Source: Vigna angularis (lineage: Eukaryota; Streptophyta; Magnoliopsida; Fabales; Fabaceae). From it: a stretch of 64,000 bases of DNA. Shown piece after piece: positions 63,603-64,000 of this stretch (positions are counted from its first letter, which is position 1; the number at the start of each line of letters is the position of its first letter). The DNA lies in the NCBI RefSeq assembly GCF_016808095.1, contig NC_068979.1, positions 12,737,501 to 12,801,500 of the forward strand, written 5' to 3'. A program made the position numbers and the translations under genes. Under the pieces are notes generated by a model that was not told the DNA's origin, ran no database searches, and saw nothing but the letters and a program-made list of their open reading frames with translations.

Positions 63603-64000
63603 TGTTGACAATATTTTTGATCTCGAGAAACGAAACCAAAAACATGTTGATGGATCGACAAGTCTACAGAATCGCACAAGTAATATATAATGGTAAGACC
63701 AAGTATCGTATCCCAGAAGACTCTCGACACTAAACAATTGTGTGATAACTCAATTAATTAAGACTTAAAAGAAACGAGATCATTGGTTTAAAATGCAAAG
63801 ACAGAAAATTAAATATTAATGCAAATTGATCAATAGTAGAGTAACACAAAGATGAACGGATTTCACCAAGTTCCCTCTCATGTATATAAGAATTCCTCTT
63901 TATGCATTAATGTTAACGTCACTCACTAAAGTACTTAGAAACCAATCCCTTGGCGCAATAAGCCTGCCTTAATTCCTAATTCGTGCAATTCCTAGCGTTC
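63603..64000 (-). repeat. E4 5' LTR (right), cut by the window edge
   Basis: Starts (plus) TGTTGACAATATTTTTGATC and follows the left LTR at 39642 closely, apart from a deletion of about 40 bp near 63860 (GATGTTGTTTAATATAAGATG side). Inside the LTR at 63620-63645 is another AACCAAAAACATGTTGATGG block, a fossil primer site as in the left LTR. Confidence 0.9.

Larger units (their letters stand above)
39642..64000 (-). mobile_element. Athila-like element E4, runs off the right edge
   Basis: Two LTRs of the same subfamily, both starting TGTTGACAATATTTTTG on plus (39642 and 63603), bracket an interior read on minus: primer site 63579-63596, gag-like remnant, protease, conserved motif, minisatellite, spacer, PPT. 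Everything between 45052 and 61997 is a later insertion with TSD ATTAC. ORF2 is not recognisable in E4. GAAAT precedes the left end (39637-39641); the right TSD is outside the window. Confidence 0.88.

Overview
The window looks like repeat-rich heterochromatin from a flowering plant, most likely a legume of the Vigna/Phaseolus group. The element families (Athila-like Ty3/gypsy with a tRNA-Asp primer site, a Tekay/Del-like gypsy, Ty1/copia, Cassandra-type TRIMs) support the plant call directly. The legume call is inference from the overall look of the LTRs. I see no host gene, tRNA gene, true rRNA gene or CRISPR array. Nearly every base from 12 kb to the right edge belongs to an LTR retrotransposon inserted into another one, and most joins can be proved from 5-bp target-site duplications (TSDs).

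Layout. 1-219 is an AT-rich minisatellite. 528-3457 (K1) is a copia element with 195-197 bp LTRs whose gag-to-integrase half is replaced by a TRIM segment. 4178-10312 is a probable Tekay-like solo LTR, split by a 3.4-kb non-autonomous element with two 902-bp LTRs (5745-9177, TSD TATCT). 10755-11748 is a broken copia gag (K2). 11749-12142 is the 3' end of a minus-strand gypsy element. From 12143 three plus-strand Athila-like elements nest: E0 (12143 to 27270, interrupted), E1 inside the E0 gag (15253-26592, TSD TATTG), and E2 inside the second half of the E0 gag (27271-37136, 3' end truncated). Solo LTRs sit inside them at 13110-14366 (TSD CACCC), 16808-17889, 21795-23078 (TSD CAAGG) and 31975-33413 (TSD ACTTC), and a Cassandra-like element sits at 35844-36648. 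37137-39641 holds copia debris. From 39642 past the right edge runs E4, a minus-strand Athila-like element. It contains a Cassandra/gypsy composite (45052-61997, TSD ATTAC), which in turn contains E5 (45362-52751, TSD GTGAC) and a solo LTR (57733-59222, TSD GGAAG).

How the parts work together. E2 once encoded gag, protease, reverse transcriptase, RNase H and integrase. E1, E4 and E5 lack most of pol but carry a second ORF (ORF2, putative plant transposon protein type). E5 has two almost identical 1308-bp LTRs and an uninterrupted ORF2, so it jumped recently and was presumably mobilised in trans by an E2-like relative. ORF2 is preceded by its own promoter-like block and a conserved intron. The 3' ends of these elements share two hairpins on either side of the polypurine tract; the one at the LTR terminus has a GNRA-type loop and a covarying stem.

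The strongest leads are: the Cassandra/gypsy composite, whose structure is what a one-LTR gypsy circle recombining at the shared tRNA-iMet primer site would give; LTRs that have absorbed a tRNA-Asp primer site plus what looks like tRNA T-arm sequence; the covarying GNRA hairpin at the LTR terminus; and the gene-like organisation of ORF2.
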